From Mesaphorura yosii (Eukaryota; Arthropoda; Collembola; Poduromorpha; Tullbergiidae), in assembly GCA_009869945.1 (NCBI GenBank), contig WIXG01000009.1, forward strand, positions 186,001-250,000: DNA of 64,000 bases. Direction: 5' to 3'. The notes beneath the pieces are model-generated. The model worked only from the letters and a program-made list of their open reading frames with translations. It did no database searches and was not told the DNA's origin. A program made the translations under genes and the position numbers. The stretch's first letter is position 1. Every line of letters starts with the position of its first letter. Below, piece after piece: positions 12,833-27,029 of the stretch.

Positions 12833-15800
12833 AAAGATGCAAAGTATCCATTTCTCGTGTCTCGTCGCGTTCGCACTGAAAACTTAATTAAAATTGGCCA
12901 AAGTTTCTTCGTGCATGTTTCAAGTTTGAGGTTCAAACTTCACGTTTCACAAACACAAACTCGCAAGAATTCTTCTCATTTGGCGTTCCTGAGATCGTTT
13001 TCCAAACTGAGGAGCAATTTTCAAACTCTAACAATACGTAATGAATACCGACAACGACAATGACGACGACGGTCTCAGGTCTCAAACTCTCATTCTCATT
13101 CCGCATGCACGTCCATCATCACAAGTACAACAATAGAATGGCATTAATAACACCGTTTTCAGCGTTTGCATAATAAATTTAAAGTACGCAAACGCAAGCA
13201 TAAGCCTACCAGTTTAGCTCCGCTGCTGCTGCTGCAAAGTTTACAATAATTAAGCCAGGCTCAGCAGTCTTGTCAATGCCTATTTGCTATTACCATTGCC
13301 GTACTGCATTAACTAAATTCAAGGTTGCCACAGTGGAACTGTTCACTATTTAAGTTTGCCAGGCAGTAAAGAGTGCGTGGAGTAAAATCTGTATTTACTC
13401 TTGGTCCACTAAATACTTCACCAACCCTTGGCCCATTCTTCAGTTTATTCTACGCATTGTCAGTGTCGTATTTCATTTTAAGCACTGCACTGCATTGTAC
13501 GGATGGACGGACGGATGATTATTTGCATACCAAACAAAAATAAAGCAGTGGATGTGGATTCTCTGTGCCGCACTGCACGCAAAGGCAGGCAATTGGACCT
13601 CTGAATTCCAATTCCAAACAATACAAACTATCTAACCATAACCATTATCGCATGCAGTGGGCACGGTGGGCACGGAATTGGGCTTAAGACAAAGTCATGC
13701 ATTTGTGTTCGTACTCGTTCGTTGTTTGTCCAGGTAGGTTGTCGTTCTGTACCAGCAGGACAAGATTCACTTACACGAGATTCAATGGCACTTGCAAACA
13801 TGCGCTTAGCGCTTTGCTCTTCCAATTTGTATTTTGCAGGCTCGCAGTTTCGTCATCGAATTGACCTTCGATTTCAAATACCTTGCCGTTAAAATCATGC
13901 AGGCTGCCGAATGAAGTGGATTATGTGGAGTAAGGATCAATGTGACACTTTGTACATGATGCAAAACTCCCAGCGTGAACGTGAATATTCGCAGGTGAAG
14001 TGCTGCCTTTCACGCAAAGCGGTTTGGGTTTGTTTTCTTTTGTCACTTCCACCCAACAGCCAACATCAACCCAAATCGGCGAAGCCGAAGTTGAAGTCGT
14101 AGCTTCAGTGAACACGCACAGTGCAGCTATCAAATTGAGGTTATGCAAACAGCCAACCCAGCCACATTGTTATTAAAATGTCTCACTTACTCAGCCTGCC
14201 ACTACCGCTGCAGCCATGCACTGACCATGTAGGTCGAAGTGACAATTTATTCTCCATTCGTCAACATTGCTGCATGCATAGGACGTTGTACCTGGCCTCT
14301 AGCCCACGGAAGTTATTACCGATTTTATTACTGCAATTTGTGTTTTTAAACAATGAACCCTCTCCTTGCGTAGTGAATAAAGTTTTATTACTCCAGCCAC
14401 TGAGTTCGCATTACACCTAAGCAGCTCAAGAAAACCTAATCAAACGAGCGAATGGATGAGCGAGCGTGATTTGGTGTTTGCTTCGTTTCGATTATGCACC
14501 TTAGCTTGAAACTGCATGCCAAAGTGCTTGAGACACCTGTACCGCCACCGTCACCTTGAGTAAATGAAGATCCTTTGTTTTACGACTTACGACACGACCC
14601 AACCTGGTAAACGTAATGGATAATTAACGCTTGAAATGAGTTGGGTCAGTTTATTCGAATATCCGACTACAAATTCCAGTAACCTCATCTGTTTGAGCAC
14701 GCCAATTGCCAAAACTACGCAAGAGACTTAAGAATTCATTAAGCCAACCTTCTACACTCCGCGTGCATTAGTCCGAAACCTTCGCAGCTCACAACTTTGT
14801 CACATTGAAGCTGAAACACAGCAGAATATTTGCTTAGAAATCCATTGAATTTCAGCTCGGCAGCAGAGGACAAACGAAGATGAATATTTTGTAAAGTGTG
14901 GCACAGTAGGATGTTTAGATAGGACATGACCCAAATCATTATCTACCAAGCTAGATTTTAATCAGCGAAATCTGTGGTTGACATCGTGCCACTGACGCTA
15001 ATGCCACCTCACTCGAGTACTTGTTTTGCCACCTTCATCGATGAGGCATTGACGAATTGAGGAAAAATGCCAAAAATTATGATGGAGCCGAAACTAACGG
15101 GATTCGAGACTACTTTGGATTCACCAGCCTCAAGTTCACGTTGGGGTTGGATTTAATGGAGTTCCTTACCGTGGCAGAAGGAGAGTGGCGAGCGTGGTGA
15201 GATCTGCCCATTTTTCTTCAAGAACGCCGGGACAAAATTGGAACGTCAAATGCCACATCAAGAACAGAGACACGCCACATGTACCACAAAATCACTTGAA
15301 TTTTGAGTTTTCACAAACGCGAATTTTGATTCGCTTTGAATTTGGATAAAATGTGATTGGAATTGGAATTTTGACAAGAATTTCAAACGAAAACGAAACG
15401 GAACTTAGAAATTAATATGCTAATGAATTTACCTTTACAATCCTCCACCAAAGACAAAGACTGAAATCCAATCCAAACAATGGAGTCGTTTGCCGAAGCA
15501 CGCCGTAAAATGTTTTCAAATCTTGTTCAATGAGCCGTAAAGTAATTACAACAGTTTTGTCGGTGCTATTGTGTCGTTGCTTAGCTCATTTCCTCACTGA
15601 CTGACTGGGTCCCGAATTTGAAGGACAATTTGAAGAACTTGCAAATTGGATCTAATTTTGAGAGTACTATTTCTTGAAGAGTTCACTCAAACCTGATGAA
15701 ATTGCTGTCCAGCCGCCACCAGAAACCAGAAGAAATGAATATCTACACTTGTTATCAGCGAACCGAGGCGCACTTTAATAGCGGATCATGTGTCTGTTTC

Positions 15801-18800
15801 TGTTCATCATCGCCTGCCTGCTCTCGTCGGTCCTCGTCTCCTCAGTTTGTTGATAACACACAGAAATCATAAGAAAATTGGTGCTGGTCGCTGGCGCTGT
15901 TCTGTCGCTGGCACTGCGTTGCACTTGACTCGAGTTCTTGAGTCAGCAAAGTAATGGAGCAATAAATAAATACAGTGTACTTAAGTCGGGCTTAACTCAA
16001 AAATGATTGACTGACTGCGTATTAGCGCATTCAGCTGGGAATCGTAATAATAACTTTAACTGGTTTATATCCGTGAGGCAACACGTTCACTCTGCTCGCT
16101 CTCGCTGCGTCTTTGCTCATTAACAAATTACTTTTCAATGATCACCATCCGTTCACTTCACTTCACAGTGCTGGTCTGTATATTTAGTTAGTTATAGTCG
16201 CAATAATCATTTTAGACCCATTCCAGTCGCAGTCGCTGTGAGCTATTAAAGCCGGCTGGTCTGGTCTCAAACGCTACGTATCACGTATCGCGTATAAACT
16301 CGGCTTCCCGCAGCCACAGCTTCACTTTTTTCTGGCTAATTTTTCTGTCGGCCGCGTCTCGTTTTCCTCTGCGCCCCGTTCCGCTGCTCCTCGCAATGGC
16401 AATGGAAAAGAGTCGAGTGTATAATTTATGATAATGCGTTGGGCCATACACCGATAAAGTGCGATGCGATGGTTTATGTTAATTTTATTAGTCGGTTATT
16501 AACCAGAGGAAGAGGTTCTGTTTCTGTTTGTATTTCTTTTGGCGCACTGAAGCACTTGCACTTTTATGCACTAAACATTGTACTTGGACTGGACATTTAA
16601 ACGAGGGGCTCGGCGGCAGAGCAAAATTCTTAAATACACGAGCGTCTGGTAAACAATGTTAATTGAGACACTGCAAAATCGGCAACGATGGCAAGAATGC
16701 ACGCGTTCACAAAGTCTGTGGACTCACACCAAAAATGTAATGTACAAATTGTCAATTGTCTTGGTTCTGGTTTGTTCAAAGTGAGACTCGCTTTTTTCTT
16801 CGTTGCGAGTAGCGAGTCGCGTGCCGGGTCTGTTTTGCGGATGCGATGCACTGTTGTGATACGATTCAACTCCAACTTGAAACTAAACTTGGATTTTCGG
16901 TGATGCGGTGTGTCGTGTGTGAAAGTCAGTTCTCGTTCTCAGTTTTGGCTGAGGGGAACTCACAAACGGCATGGCACGGTACACGGCGGTGCGGGTGCCT
17001 GTGTACTAGAACTTCCGTACTTTACTTCACTTTGTGTTACTACTTCAGAAGCCAACCCAGTCTTTCGTCCTATCTCTCCAAAGTTCAATTTCTAAATGTT
17101 CAAATGTTGGTTGGAAGAAAGGTATGTGCGGTACGCGGACGGCACGGCGGACGTACGCGGGTACACAAAGTAAATGCACGGCGAGTGAGCGGGCATAAAA
17201 ACTGAAGAAGGAAAAGCTCCGAATTTATTATGAACCTCTGAACTATCAACTGACGTGCCACAGTACGAATATGAGCAAAGCACAAGCCCAGCCAGCCACA
17301 AGCTCCTAGCAGTAGCATATAGCAAATAGCTCTGACACCACCGCGATGCGATCCACGGAACAACATTATTGTTGGTCTGTAACTATTTGTAAGGAAAATT
17401 CCTCCCGCAAAGTATTTCCTAACGTGAATTGTGCATTCTGCGCTGTGCAGTTCATTCGTGGCCGGATCAGCGTAAATATTATATCACATTCACCGTGCCG
17501 CCGTGGCCGTGGCCGTAATAGCATGATCGTTCGTTCAAATACACAGAATCAAATATACGTTTACGTTTCACGTTTTCGCGTTTCTCCTTTTTCTTTTCTC
17601 CTTTCCTCTTCTCACTTTCCAATAGTTCCGTGGACTGTGGATGACTGAAACTTCATATACAAGCTGGACACTAGAAACCAGAAACTGAAATTGCGCTGGG
17701 GGCTGTGGACTGGAAGAGGATGTCCAACGTGTTATGTGTGATATAACATTTGTATTATCGAGACATTCCGGTCACACGAGGAAAAGAGAAAGATCTCGCC
17801 TGTGACCGGTTGGCCTTTACTGTGTACTGGTAACTGGTATTTTGCAATTTTCAAAAGAATTCGTCCGCAAGTAAGTTGACGTTGGAAGTCATCGTCGTCA
17901 TCGTCATGCTCATCGTGTGTAGTACACTTTACAAAATAAGTACAGTACAAGCATAGGCTCTTCGAGCAAATGATTATATTGTATCAAAAGACCACCGTTT
18001 GCGTCGGCCGTGTGCGTGCTGACGAATTTTCTCTAGGCAAGTGAAAGCAAAGCAAGCGTACATTCACAAGACGTGGCGCAGGTCAGTCAAAGCGTCAAGG
18101 CCTTCTAGCGTCGTTGTGGAATGGAATTCCATGCGGACGTGAATTCTTTGGGGATTTCAAGCAAATTTTGTCCTTGTCGTCTGTCCTTTCGTCGCGTGCT
18201 GTGCCGGCAATCCACAGGATTGAATACGCTTCCTCTTTAAATGATAATTCCGATTGCACTGAACGTCGTTTACTCGGTCAAGTTAGGCAGGAGCGGTATT
18301 GCGTTTGCATTCTGCGAATGGCAAATTTACATTCAACTTTCCTTATTCAAATGCACGCTAAATGTAAACGCATTGCATGTGCAACTCACGTCTCGGTGCA
18401 GCCCGGCCCGGCTTACAAAATTACGTCCTATTCATGCATTTAGCATTGCATTTAGCCTGAGCATTGTTATTCCTCTTAAAGGGTGTAAATAAAGAATTCA
18501 ATTTCAGATATTTGATTTGAGAGTACTCAACAAACGCAGGCACAGACACGAATTTGAATGCTGGAAAGATTCGACTGCTTTGCTTATAAGTTGTGCTTTG
18601 AATGATGAGAATTCGTTTGTTTGTTGTTTGAAATCTGATCTGAAAGGCAGGCTTGAACGAAATCTCGACCGTACGTATACGCACTCGCATTTTTAAATGC
18701 CTGACACACGAATACGAAACGGAGAGGATGTTTATTATTATGAGCCGAGGAGGGTCGGAGCGAATTGTGAGTCAATGAATTGAATGGATCAGTCTGCTCT

Positions 18801-21800
18801 GGTTTATTTTGCTGCGTTTGGCTTCAAGTGCAGGACAGAATTTGAAGTGCCATGAACGAAGGACAGCCTGCATCATCTCATGATTAAGTTGAAAATAAAC
18901 AGGATTCATTCCATTTCATCAACAGCTGAATTCGCGGCTTCGAGGTATACCCCTTTAACGGGCATGCCCATACGCGAAGCAACTAGCAACGATGCGTGAG
19001 ATGATGATGGCCATAAACAGCAACCACGAACGGAAGTCGTATTTAACGCGAGAGCCATTGAGTCAGTCAGCTGCATTAACCATGCTTAATTTTGGTATGC
19101 AGGTCAGCCAGGTATTAAATTACTTGTTGTTTTATGTTGACCACAACATCCAAAATCGCATCGAAATGTGCAGAAGCAATTGCATTGGAACTCATTGTTC
19201 AAGATTTGACTTTTGAACGCGTGTGTGTGCATGACAAAATCAAGTGTTAAAGACTGAAACCGACGCCCATGCCACTCTCAACATCTTGTCAATTTATTCT
19301 TGGCCGTCCCGTGTTTGGCTTTTCCTCTTTCGTCTTCGAAGTCGGCCCTCGTCCTACTTCCATTTCCGCTGATTTCTCCAACTTGCCTTGAAACAAGCCC
19401 AAACTTTGCTTGAAATTGCAGGTTGCATATTGCAGCTTGAATGTGAAGGAATTAGAAAACTAATAAGAAACTAATCGCTGAGATACAAAAGAGGAATGGA
19501 ATTTCCTGTTTTACTAATTTGTCTCCAGCCTCGCGTGGTTAGGCTTTGAAGTCACCTCATTTTGATTTTGGCCACCCTCAAAAACTGAAACTGAGTCCAT
19601 CTGATCTCCTTTAACACGTACAACTTTAAACGTCACGTGTTATCGAGTGAATTACAAAATCTCGTCGTGTCATCTAAAACCTCGTACTCGTGTATTCTTG
19701 GTTCGTTTTCGGTGAATTGCAGCCTTGCGCTGCGGTCTTCGTGGCGTACTGACATGCAACTGTTTTATACCCTTGTTCCTTTGTCACATCACGTTCATCC
19801 TGTCTCTCTCTACTTTGTCGTTTCCTCGCGTTATTCACCAAGCACTTATTTGTTCCAGCAGCAAGGGCACAGACAGGAAACAGTGCATACTGTTGCTCCG
19901 CCACCGAAAACGTGTAAAACCCGACTTTCTTTTTCTTACTCGATATTTCAAGTCAAGATAATCTTTACCGACAAATTTTTATTTGCTTGCGGCAACGAAA
20001 TAATGATCAGAATTCAGAATTCCATTACGTCGTCGTTTATTGCGTTAGCGTAGCGTTTGCTTGCATTGCATTGCTAGCAAGCAAGTTCAAAGGACTCGCT
20101 TTCGCACTCTGGAAAGACGAGGACGTGAAAAAGCTTTTATTTAAAGACCCTTTGGCCCTGTCAGTCGGTATCTCATCACCATTTACATCTAATAACGTCT
20201 CAGTTCAACGCTTCCGTTGGAGTATTAGCGCTATTACTGCCACGCATTACGTAACGCCGAGGATAAAAGCTCATCACCTCTTCATCTCTCACGGCAACGA
20301 CAACGCTCTACTATGCTTTCACTCGCTGTTCACGATTCACACTCGGCATTCAACCTCTTGCTTCACCTGGACTGAAACGTGGACTTTGACGAAGATTTAA
20401 CACGTCAAAAATGCGTAGGAAAATCAATTTAACATTATCATCAGAATTCGGAACCAGCCACCCAACCATAACCAAGTTCGTGAAGTTAGACAGGGGACGT
20501 CAACGCCGTCATGGTTTATGCATCTCGTACGCGTGCGGTGTGCTGGGACAAGGAGATTTACTTCCCGAGAATTCCTTCCGGCTACCCAATTTCAATTTCC
20601 TTAAAAATGGAATAATATTCGTTATCCACCACACTATCGTGGTGAGTAAGAAGTAAAGATCTTCCCGAAATCGGAGCACAGCTTGAAACTCGAAAAAGCC
20701 TCCACAGTTGGAGGGCGATTTCCTTTCCTTTTTCGCATCGTGATTTCTAATCTCCAAACTCCGAGCCAAGTACAAACTCTATTTAAATTATGGGCACGAA
20801 TTGAGTTATACTAATGAATCCATGCACTGTGCATGCGAGGGATAGGAGAATGGAAAGCCAAAGTTTAACTGAAATATGAACATGCACGCATCTCGGCTGC
20901 ATGTCAATGTATTTACATGCGAACATTGAATGGAAACCAGTTCAATGTGATTGCGAATGCGAAGAGGAACATCAAAGAGCTTTGCTCGGATGAAATCTGA
21001 TTCAAAATTGTATTTTGACGTACGCGTACAAAGAAAAATAAATAAAATTCATTGCGTTTGGCTCTCTACTTTTCTGCTACGTTTCGCTTTTCCTTCTTTA
21101 CTGTTCAAAGCAATACAAGCATACAGAGCTTGCAAGCAAGTCTTACAGTGTGTTTGGTATTTATGATTGAATTAAATCAGCTCATCAAGCAAATAAAATT
21201 TGGCTTCAAAGGCAAGGGCGAGTTTTCAATGGCCAGGCCAGAAGCTTGCAGGGTGCTGGATTCTCGCTCAATAATGTTTTAAATGAGCTTAATTAATGTT
21301 AAACGAGGGGTTGATCTTTCTAGCTGGTTGGCTTGGGTTCATTCTCGTTCCACAGAAGAATTCCACTCAATAAATGCAACTTGACTGGTGATAACGTGTC
21401 GTCAAGTTGAAGCTCGAATGTTAACTTCTGAATTTCAATGCGGTAGAGAGGGGAATTATTTGATCACTATTTATTGACGCCTTCTCGTCCATTTGACTTC
21501 AATTTGCACAAGAAATATTGTGAAGTTTGCTAAATCAGGTTGAATTCGAAGAGTTGCACTGTCAAGTCTCAAATTTCTAAAATTCCTCTTTATTGTAGCC
21601 AATACACATAAAAATATACAACTTAAGCCAAAAGTATGACCAATTCTCAGGAAACGGACGCCAATTTCAGCAGACGCCTGAGTTTTGAGTTCTTGGAAGC
21701 TGTGCCCATACTACCATGATGCATGAACTTCGCTGACTTCCGCATCCGCAATTGCCGGCTCCGACAGTGGAAATACCAGCACGAGTCTCCTGCAGCACGC

Positions 21801-23810
21801 GGCATTCCATGAAGTCATTTTAAAAAGAATTCGCAAGTGGAATATAAAAAGTAATTAAAGCATAAAATGTTAATAACGACGAATGCAAACGCTGCCGCTG
21901 CTGTGCATCTCTTCGTCACGACTTGCGAAATGATTTGTTACGACTGGAAATAATTTTCTAAATTTACGCAGGCAGAAATGCATTCGCGAGATGAATGAAA
22001 ACTTTTATTTGTCTCCAACGTGCAATATCGCGCTGCACTGTGCTGTACGGTTGTACTGCATTTTACTAAATGAAATATGAAATGACAATGTAAAATACCG
22101 GCGCATTGCGTACGGGCTTAATTTTGCAGTGCCACAGACAAAGACTTAAAAGAAGAATGCTTCCCTTCGTTCACCGTGCGTGTGAGTGCGAGTGCGTTTT
22201 TGTAAATGGGCATCAGAGAGCACTAATAAAGGGAAGGGCAACGTGAAATGGTGAAATGCTGCTGAACTCCTCTTTCTTCTTTCTCCTTTGTAGAATAAAC
22301 TTATGATGAGATTTTCTTTCGCCCTGAATGCAGAGAGAAAATCTTTGATGGAGTACAGTCAAGATGAGTCAAGACAAGAATGGTCATGCCCGTCGTCATC
22401 GCCCGTCGCGTTCGTGTCACGTCAGGCTAAGTATGCGAGAAATGAGAGAAGGACAAGAACACGTAGATGAAAAGGTGGAAACAGACAAAAGATGGTCCGT
22501 CATCACGCCGAAGCAAGAAAATAAGAATCTTCTACGATGGAGTAAATAGTAAATTCACAATGGGGGAAGTGCGGTGCATTATGAATTGTGGCTTAATAAT
22601 ATTGGTGTGAGTTGTGGCACAGTGCAGCACAAATTGAAAGACGCTCGTGTCGAGTCGAGAGTGTACTCAAGATCATTATAAAAGACGAGGACGGAAAAAC
22701 CAACTAACCAACTGTGACCATGACTTTGCTTTATCATAAGCTGGTAGAAAATGGACGGGGAAGGGAAGGAAAGTAACCATGAAATATAAAAACGCAACCG
22801 AAAGAAGAGATTTTCTCGAGGCGCGGCGTGGCACAAGAAATTAGAATCTTCTCAGGTCTTCAGAACAGGACGGTGACTGACTGGGGCAGAGAAGCACGTA
22901 AGTAGCACAATAACAGAATTATAGTCCTTATCTTACAATCGGTGCACACTCATTGGTTCGTTCTGTGTACTTACAGTTGGTTGTCTTGGACAATGAAATA
23001 ACACCGAAATTGAATAAAATTCACTGTTCGAATGCAGACGCCGACAACGCCGAGAAAAAGGCTAAAAGGCTGCTTCTGCTTATTCGTGCTTCGTCTTCAT
23101 CATAATGGAATATAAAATCATTATTATGTACTCCATGCCAGCGCTCGACCGACCAGTGACCGACCGCACATGCAACACGTGCGAGCAGAAATTTTAGATA
23201 TTCTGGACATGTGTCTTCTTCCTGCTCTTATTTTCAGAGCCAGTCGCCGAGAAAGCTGGGAAGACTCAATCTGACAGTGACCGTGACTGTGACTTGGTTG
23301 ACTAGTCTCGCAAAACAAATGTAAATGCGCAATAGTGTTATTTTTGAAGTGTCTTGGCCACTGTCTGCTCTGCCTGTGCATCGTAAAACTTGAAACGTAA
23401 TATAATTTCGTGGTCAATGCCCAATTTAACGTCCGGCTTTACCGTGCACACAAAATAAAGTGGTCTGGCTTGTCGAGTGTAACTTTCACTTCCTTCCCGA
23501 GCTGTGTGAACCGAAAAAGAAAAGAAATAAAGAAAAGCTTTCGGATTTGTTTACATTTGCTTCAACATTCGACTGATTTGTTTGTGTTTGTTTCTTGCCC
23601 ATCAGACGTGCATTGCAGTAGTGCAGCGAAGCAATGATGTGTGCGTTTAGCTCGGCTAATAGAAGTCAGTTCAAGCAGAGTTTCATGGTTTCCTCTTCAC
23701 GTGTGGTCTTCCTCGTCTCATCTCTTTGTGGCTGGTTGCTGGTGCTGTGCGGACTGTGCCTTAACTTTCACTATTCTGTATTCATGTATTCATTTCCTCC
23801 TTTGATCCAT

Positions 23811-23826
23811 GCAGTGCAGTGCAGTG
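23811..23826. repeat. short GCAGT tandem repeat
   Basis: Three tandem GCAGT units plus one extra base. An example of the cryptic simplicity spread through the non-coding part of this window; no function suggested. Confidence 0.6.
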
Positions 23827-25850
23827 ATTGTAGTGTCTTAGATGATCTGTCCTTCCCCTTCTTCATTTTCTGTGCTGTATTGTTTCTTGCCCGCCTGCCT
23901 TCTCCCTCCGCGATCAGCTTTCTCCAATCTTCCCCTTCATTGCCATTGCCATTCCAATATTTTTCTTTCCGCTTTGTTTTCTCTAGATTTTTATATTTCA
24001 AAGTACCGAGAAAGCAATGGCAATTACTTATACATGGAATCGATGCGGGATCCATCGTGCGATTTCGATATCAGTGCAGTTGCAGTCGCTGTTGCAGCCG
24101 AGCCGAGCATCATCAAAGTAAAACGTACAGCGCAAAAGAACGACGACAATGCATTCGGTTGGCTGGCTGAGAGGAGAAGAGACAAATATTTGCTGGGTAT
24201 CAGCCGGAGATACTGTCACTCATGCACACGCGACGCACTGCATCGCATCCCCTTCCCGACCAGACCAGACTAGACCAACTTCATCTCCGAAACGTCATCT
24301 TGTCACACAATTTCTCATTTCCCAGCACTGCACAGCGCAGCGTAGCGCGGCACTTCGTTTCCTTTCTGGCGGTGGCTGCTTCTTTCCCCATCACCCAAAT
24401 ATTTTCCCAATTTACAGTCATATGCATCGGCTAATCTTTTTACGTTCGCGTTCACCCTCTCGAAAAGAGCTGGCTTAAGCTCAGGCTTTCACTTCGCTGT
24501 GAAGAATTGCGCTTTCAGAACAAGGGCGATTGAGATTTGTTCACATCGCCAATATTAGTATACTAAAAGACTAATACTAGCAATGCAAGGCAATATTATT
24601 AGTAAAAATTGTGAATCCCCTTCTTCTTTCTTGTCTGCTTTCTTCTTACGTAATATTCCAATTCGAAGTCTGAAACAAGTGAATCGACCGAAAACTGAAT
24701 CTGGTGGATTCATTCACTTTCTCTTCGCATTCGCATCGCTCTTTCGATGAGAGCAGAACACGACCGAATAATAATAAGACCCAATTTCACATCATTTGGA
24801 AATGGAGAAATGAACTATGAAATGATTACCTCCGGGAATATAATCGAATAATATTTCACAAGGATGATACACTGCCAACGCTCGTCCTGCACTTCACTGG
24901 TTTCTTTTCATCTCATCTCACCCCTAAAAACGCATGAGACGAAACGAATGGAGAAACGGACTTTCTCCAGACGACCTTTCGTTTTCGTAACTCGTAAATA
25001 TTCCCCTTCCAGTCCCTGCCCCAGCCAAGATTCCGTGTCCACAAAGTGCGTAGAGTACTCAAGTGTATTGTAGTGCATTACGAATGAATTTTGTATGAAC
25101 TTCTTTACGCTTCTGCGCTGCCAAATTGAAATTAAGTTAAAGCGAAAAGTAATGAACTGTAAATCCGATTTGCTGGTGAACGCGTACGAGTACTCGTAAA
25201 AAAAGTAAAATAAACACTCCGAATCCACACCCGTGCCTTAGTGCGAGGTGTTAATGGGTTGTGATAAATACTTAATGGAATTAAATATGCAGAATGCAGA
25301 ATGCATAGAAAGCATGGCTGCGAGTTCTTTCACGGTTAACGCTTGAACTCATAAAATTTGCAGTGCAATGCACGCAAATCAAATCCAACACCTTCGTGCT
25401 CGTTTCTTATTTAATCATGCAAAAACAAAGCTCATGCCCATGCCAGTAATTCGTGCCCGTGCCCAGAATACTTCAATATAAAAACACCTGAAAGTGGCGT
25501 AGGCGTAGAAAAGAAAGCACAGGGTTTAAATTCAGCTCTTGCGTGAGTAGTCAAGTCAAGCTCTCCACACTGCATTCAATCAATTTGATTTAGCATTCCA
25601 TGCAGCTACGCTACAGCGTCGAGCTTAGAGTTTTTCTCTCATGTGCTCGTGCCTGATTTTATTATTTTCCACGCACTGCGCTTGAAGTTACACAACAAAG
25701 GAACGATTTGGCGCGATGCTGTGCTATGCGGAAACGGAACTGGTATCGTGAACGTGCTCTTCTGCTCTTCGTGGAGTTCATTTTTTGTAAAGCCAAGAAT
25801 TGGAAGATAATAGTCATTCAATAAAGTATGTACTTTCAGCCACCGCTCAG

Positions 25851-25881
25851 CCGTATGATTCATGAATCATGCTTCGTACGG
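25851..25881. repeat. nested palindrome
   Basis: The inner 16 bases ATGATTCATGAATCAT (25855-25870) form a perfect palindrome. Outside it, CCGTA (25851-25855) is matched by TACGG (25877-25881), sharing one base with the inner element, so a larger imperfect hairpin is possible. It is in non-coding DNA about 0.8 kb upstream of the small spliced candidate at 26693. Confidence 0.6.
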
Positions 25882-26692
25882 TGAAAGCGTGGGGAAAGCC
25901 ATTTCAAGGGTCGTTGGGTTGTTGCTGTTCTATGCTGCGCTGCGCTGTTTGTGCGTGCGAAGATGACTGATAAGATTTCTCAGGAGTGCATGAGACTCAA
26001 TTCAACTTTAAAGCAATTTGCTCCTTTGTTTTACAGGCGCACGTGCGAATCTAATTTATTTTTTCAATTAATTTTACCCGACAACTTTTTCTTTTGTCCT
26101 TCGCTTTGTTTATTTGGTGAAAGCAAAGGCACCTGACGCTAGGATTTCTTTCGTTAAAAATCAACACTCATTCAATTCATCTTGCGTTCCGGTTTTCTTG
26201 GTATTAAAATCGTGTAAAAGCAGATAAATGCTTCTGTAGCACAAAATACTAGTAGTGATATCAGTCAGATTTAGATTTGATTTGTGTCAGGCTGAAAGCG
26301 GCGCGAAGGAAATGCGAGCTGAATCGCGACCCAATAGCTGAAACCTAGCAAAAATTTACCTTGAAAGGGTAGGCGAGAATTTTCTCAAGCGAAAAAATTA
26401 TTTTACTCGCGACACGAAGAACGAAAGCGGCAGCCATACATCGAAAGCTATCAACAGCTCATCACATTCCATCGCACTACATTTACCATTTACTGAGCGA
26501 GGCAAAATAATACTACATGTGCCATTATGTACTTGTGCTTTGCCTGACTCGTCGAGAGTATCGAATCTAAATTGGATAGAAACACTCATTGTCCTGAAAC
26601 CAAACTCGTGCTTGGTCTTTCACCGTCCTGAAGGGAATACAGCCAGAGCGCGAAAGCAAAAGCACTGAGGACAGCAGAGGAAAGCACTGACA

Positions 26693-27029
26693 ATGACAAA
26701 AGTCACCTTTCTCTTCGTTGAACTCTTTTTGTGGTTACTACAAGGTAAGACACGTCGTCACACTTGGAAATCATCAATTTTATCGTCACGCTTATTTGCG
26801 CCTACACTCAACACTTCAGCCGCGTTATTTTTGTTTGGCTCATTGACTGTGTTTCAATGCTTTCACGCTTCTTCTACATTTCGTCTTTCGCACTTATTCG
26901 CTTTCTCACCATGTGACGTGGCGTGTGACCGACCTTCACATGATTTCAGTTATCTTTTCTAATTAACACTTTCCAATTACAGCAACCGCGGTTAGAACTC
27001 GTGAGGGCAAGAAACTTGTCAACTTCTGA
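26693..27029 (+). CDS. possible spliced small secreted peptide, or signal-peptide exon of a longer gene
   Basis: The first exon (26693-26744) begins with ATG and encodes a signal-peptide-like segment with core VTFLFVELFLWLLQ, ending in a good donor GTAAGA. A pyrimidine-containing acceptor at 26982 joins in phase to 26983-27029, giving residues ATAVRTREGKKLVNF and a TGA stop: a 32-residue product whose short tail has a dibasic KK. A second reading is equally possible: a GTGAGG donor at 27001 could make 26983-27000 an 18-base micro-exon of a larger secreted or membrane protein continuing elsewhere. No homolog is recognised. Confidence 0.3.

Larger units (their letters stand above)
12833..26692. 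other. long non-coding stretch
   Basis: About 14 kb with no supported coding exon, tRNA or rRNA. Overlapping frames around 23.6-24.3 kb are low-complexity pyrimidine-rich sequence, not genes. The DNA is cryptically simple, with short repeats such as GCAGT at 23811-23826. Notable structure: the nested palindrome at 25851-25881. Confidence 0.6.

Noticed and set aside
23634-24273. Overlapping frames of 178 and 143 codons on the plus strand
   Set aside because: Composition (Phe, Ser, Leu, Cys) reflects pyrimidine-rich DNA; three overlapping frames in the same place and no splice or domain evidence.
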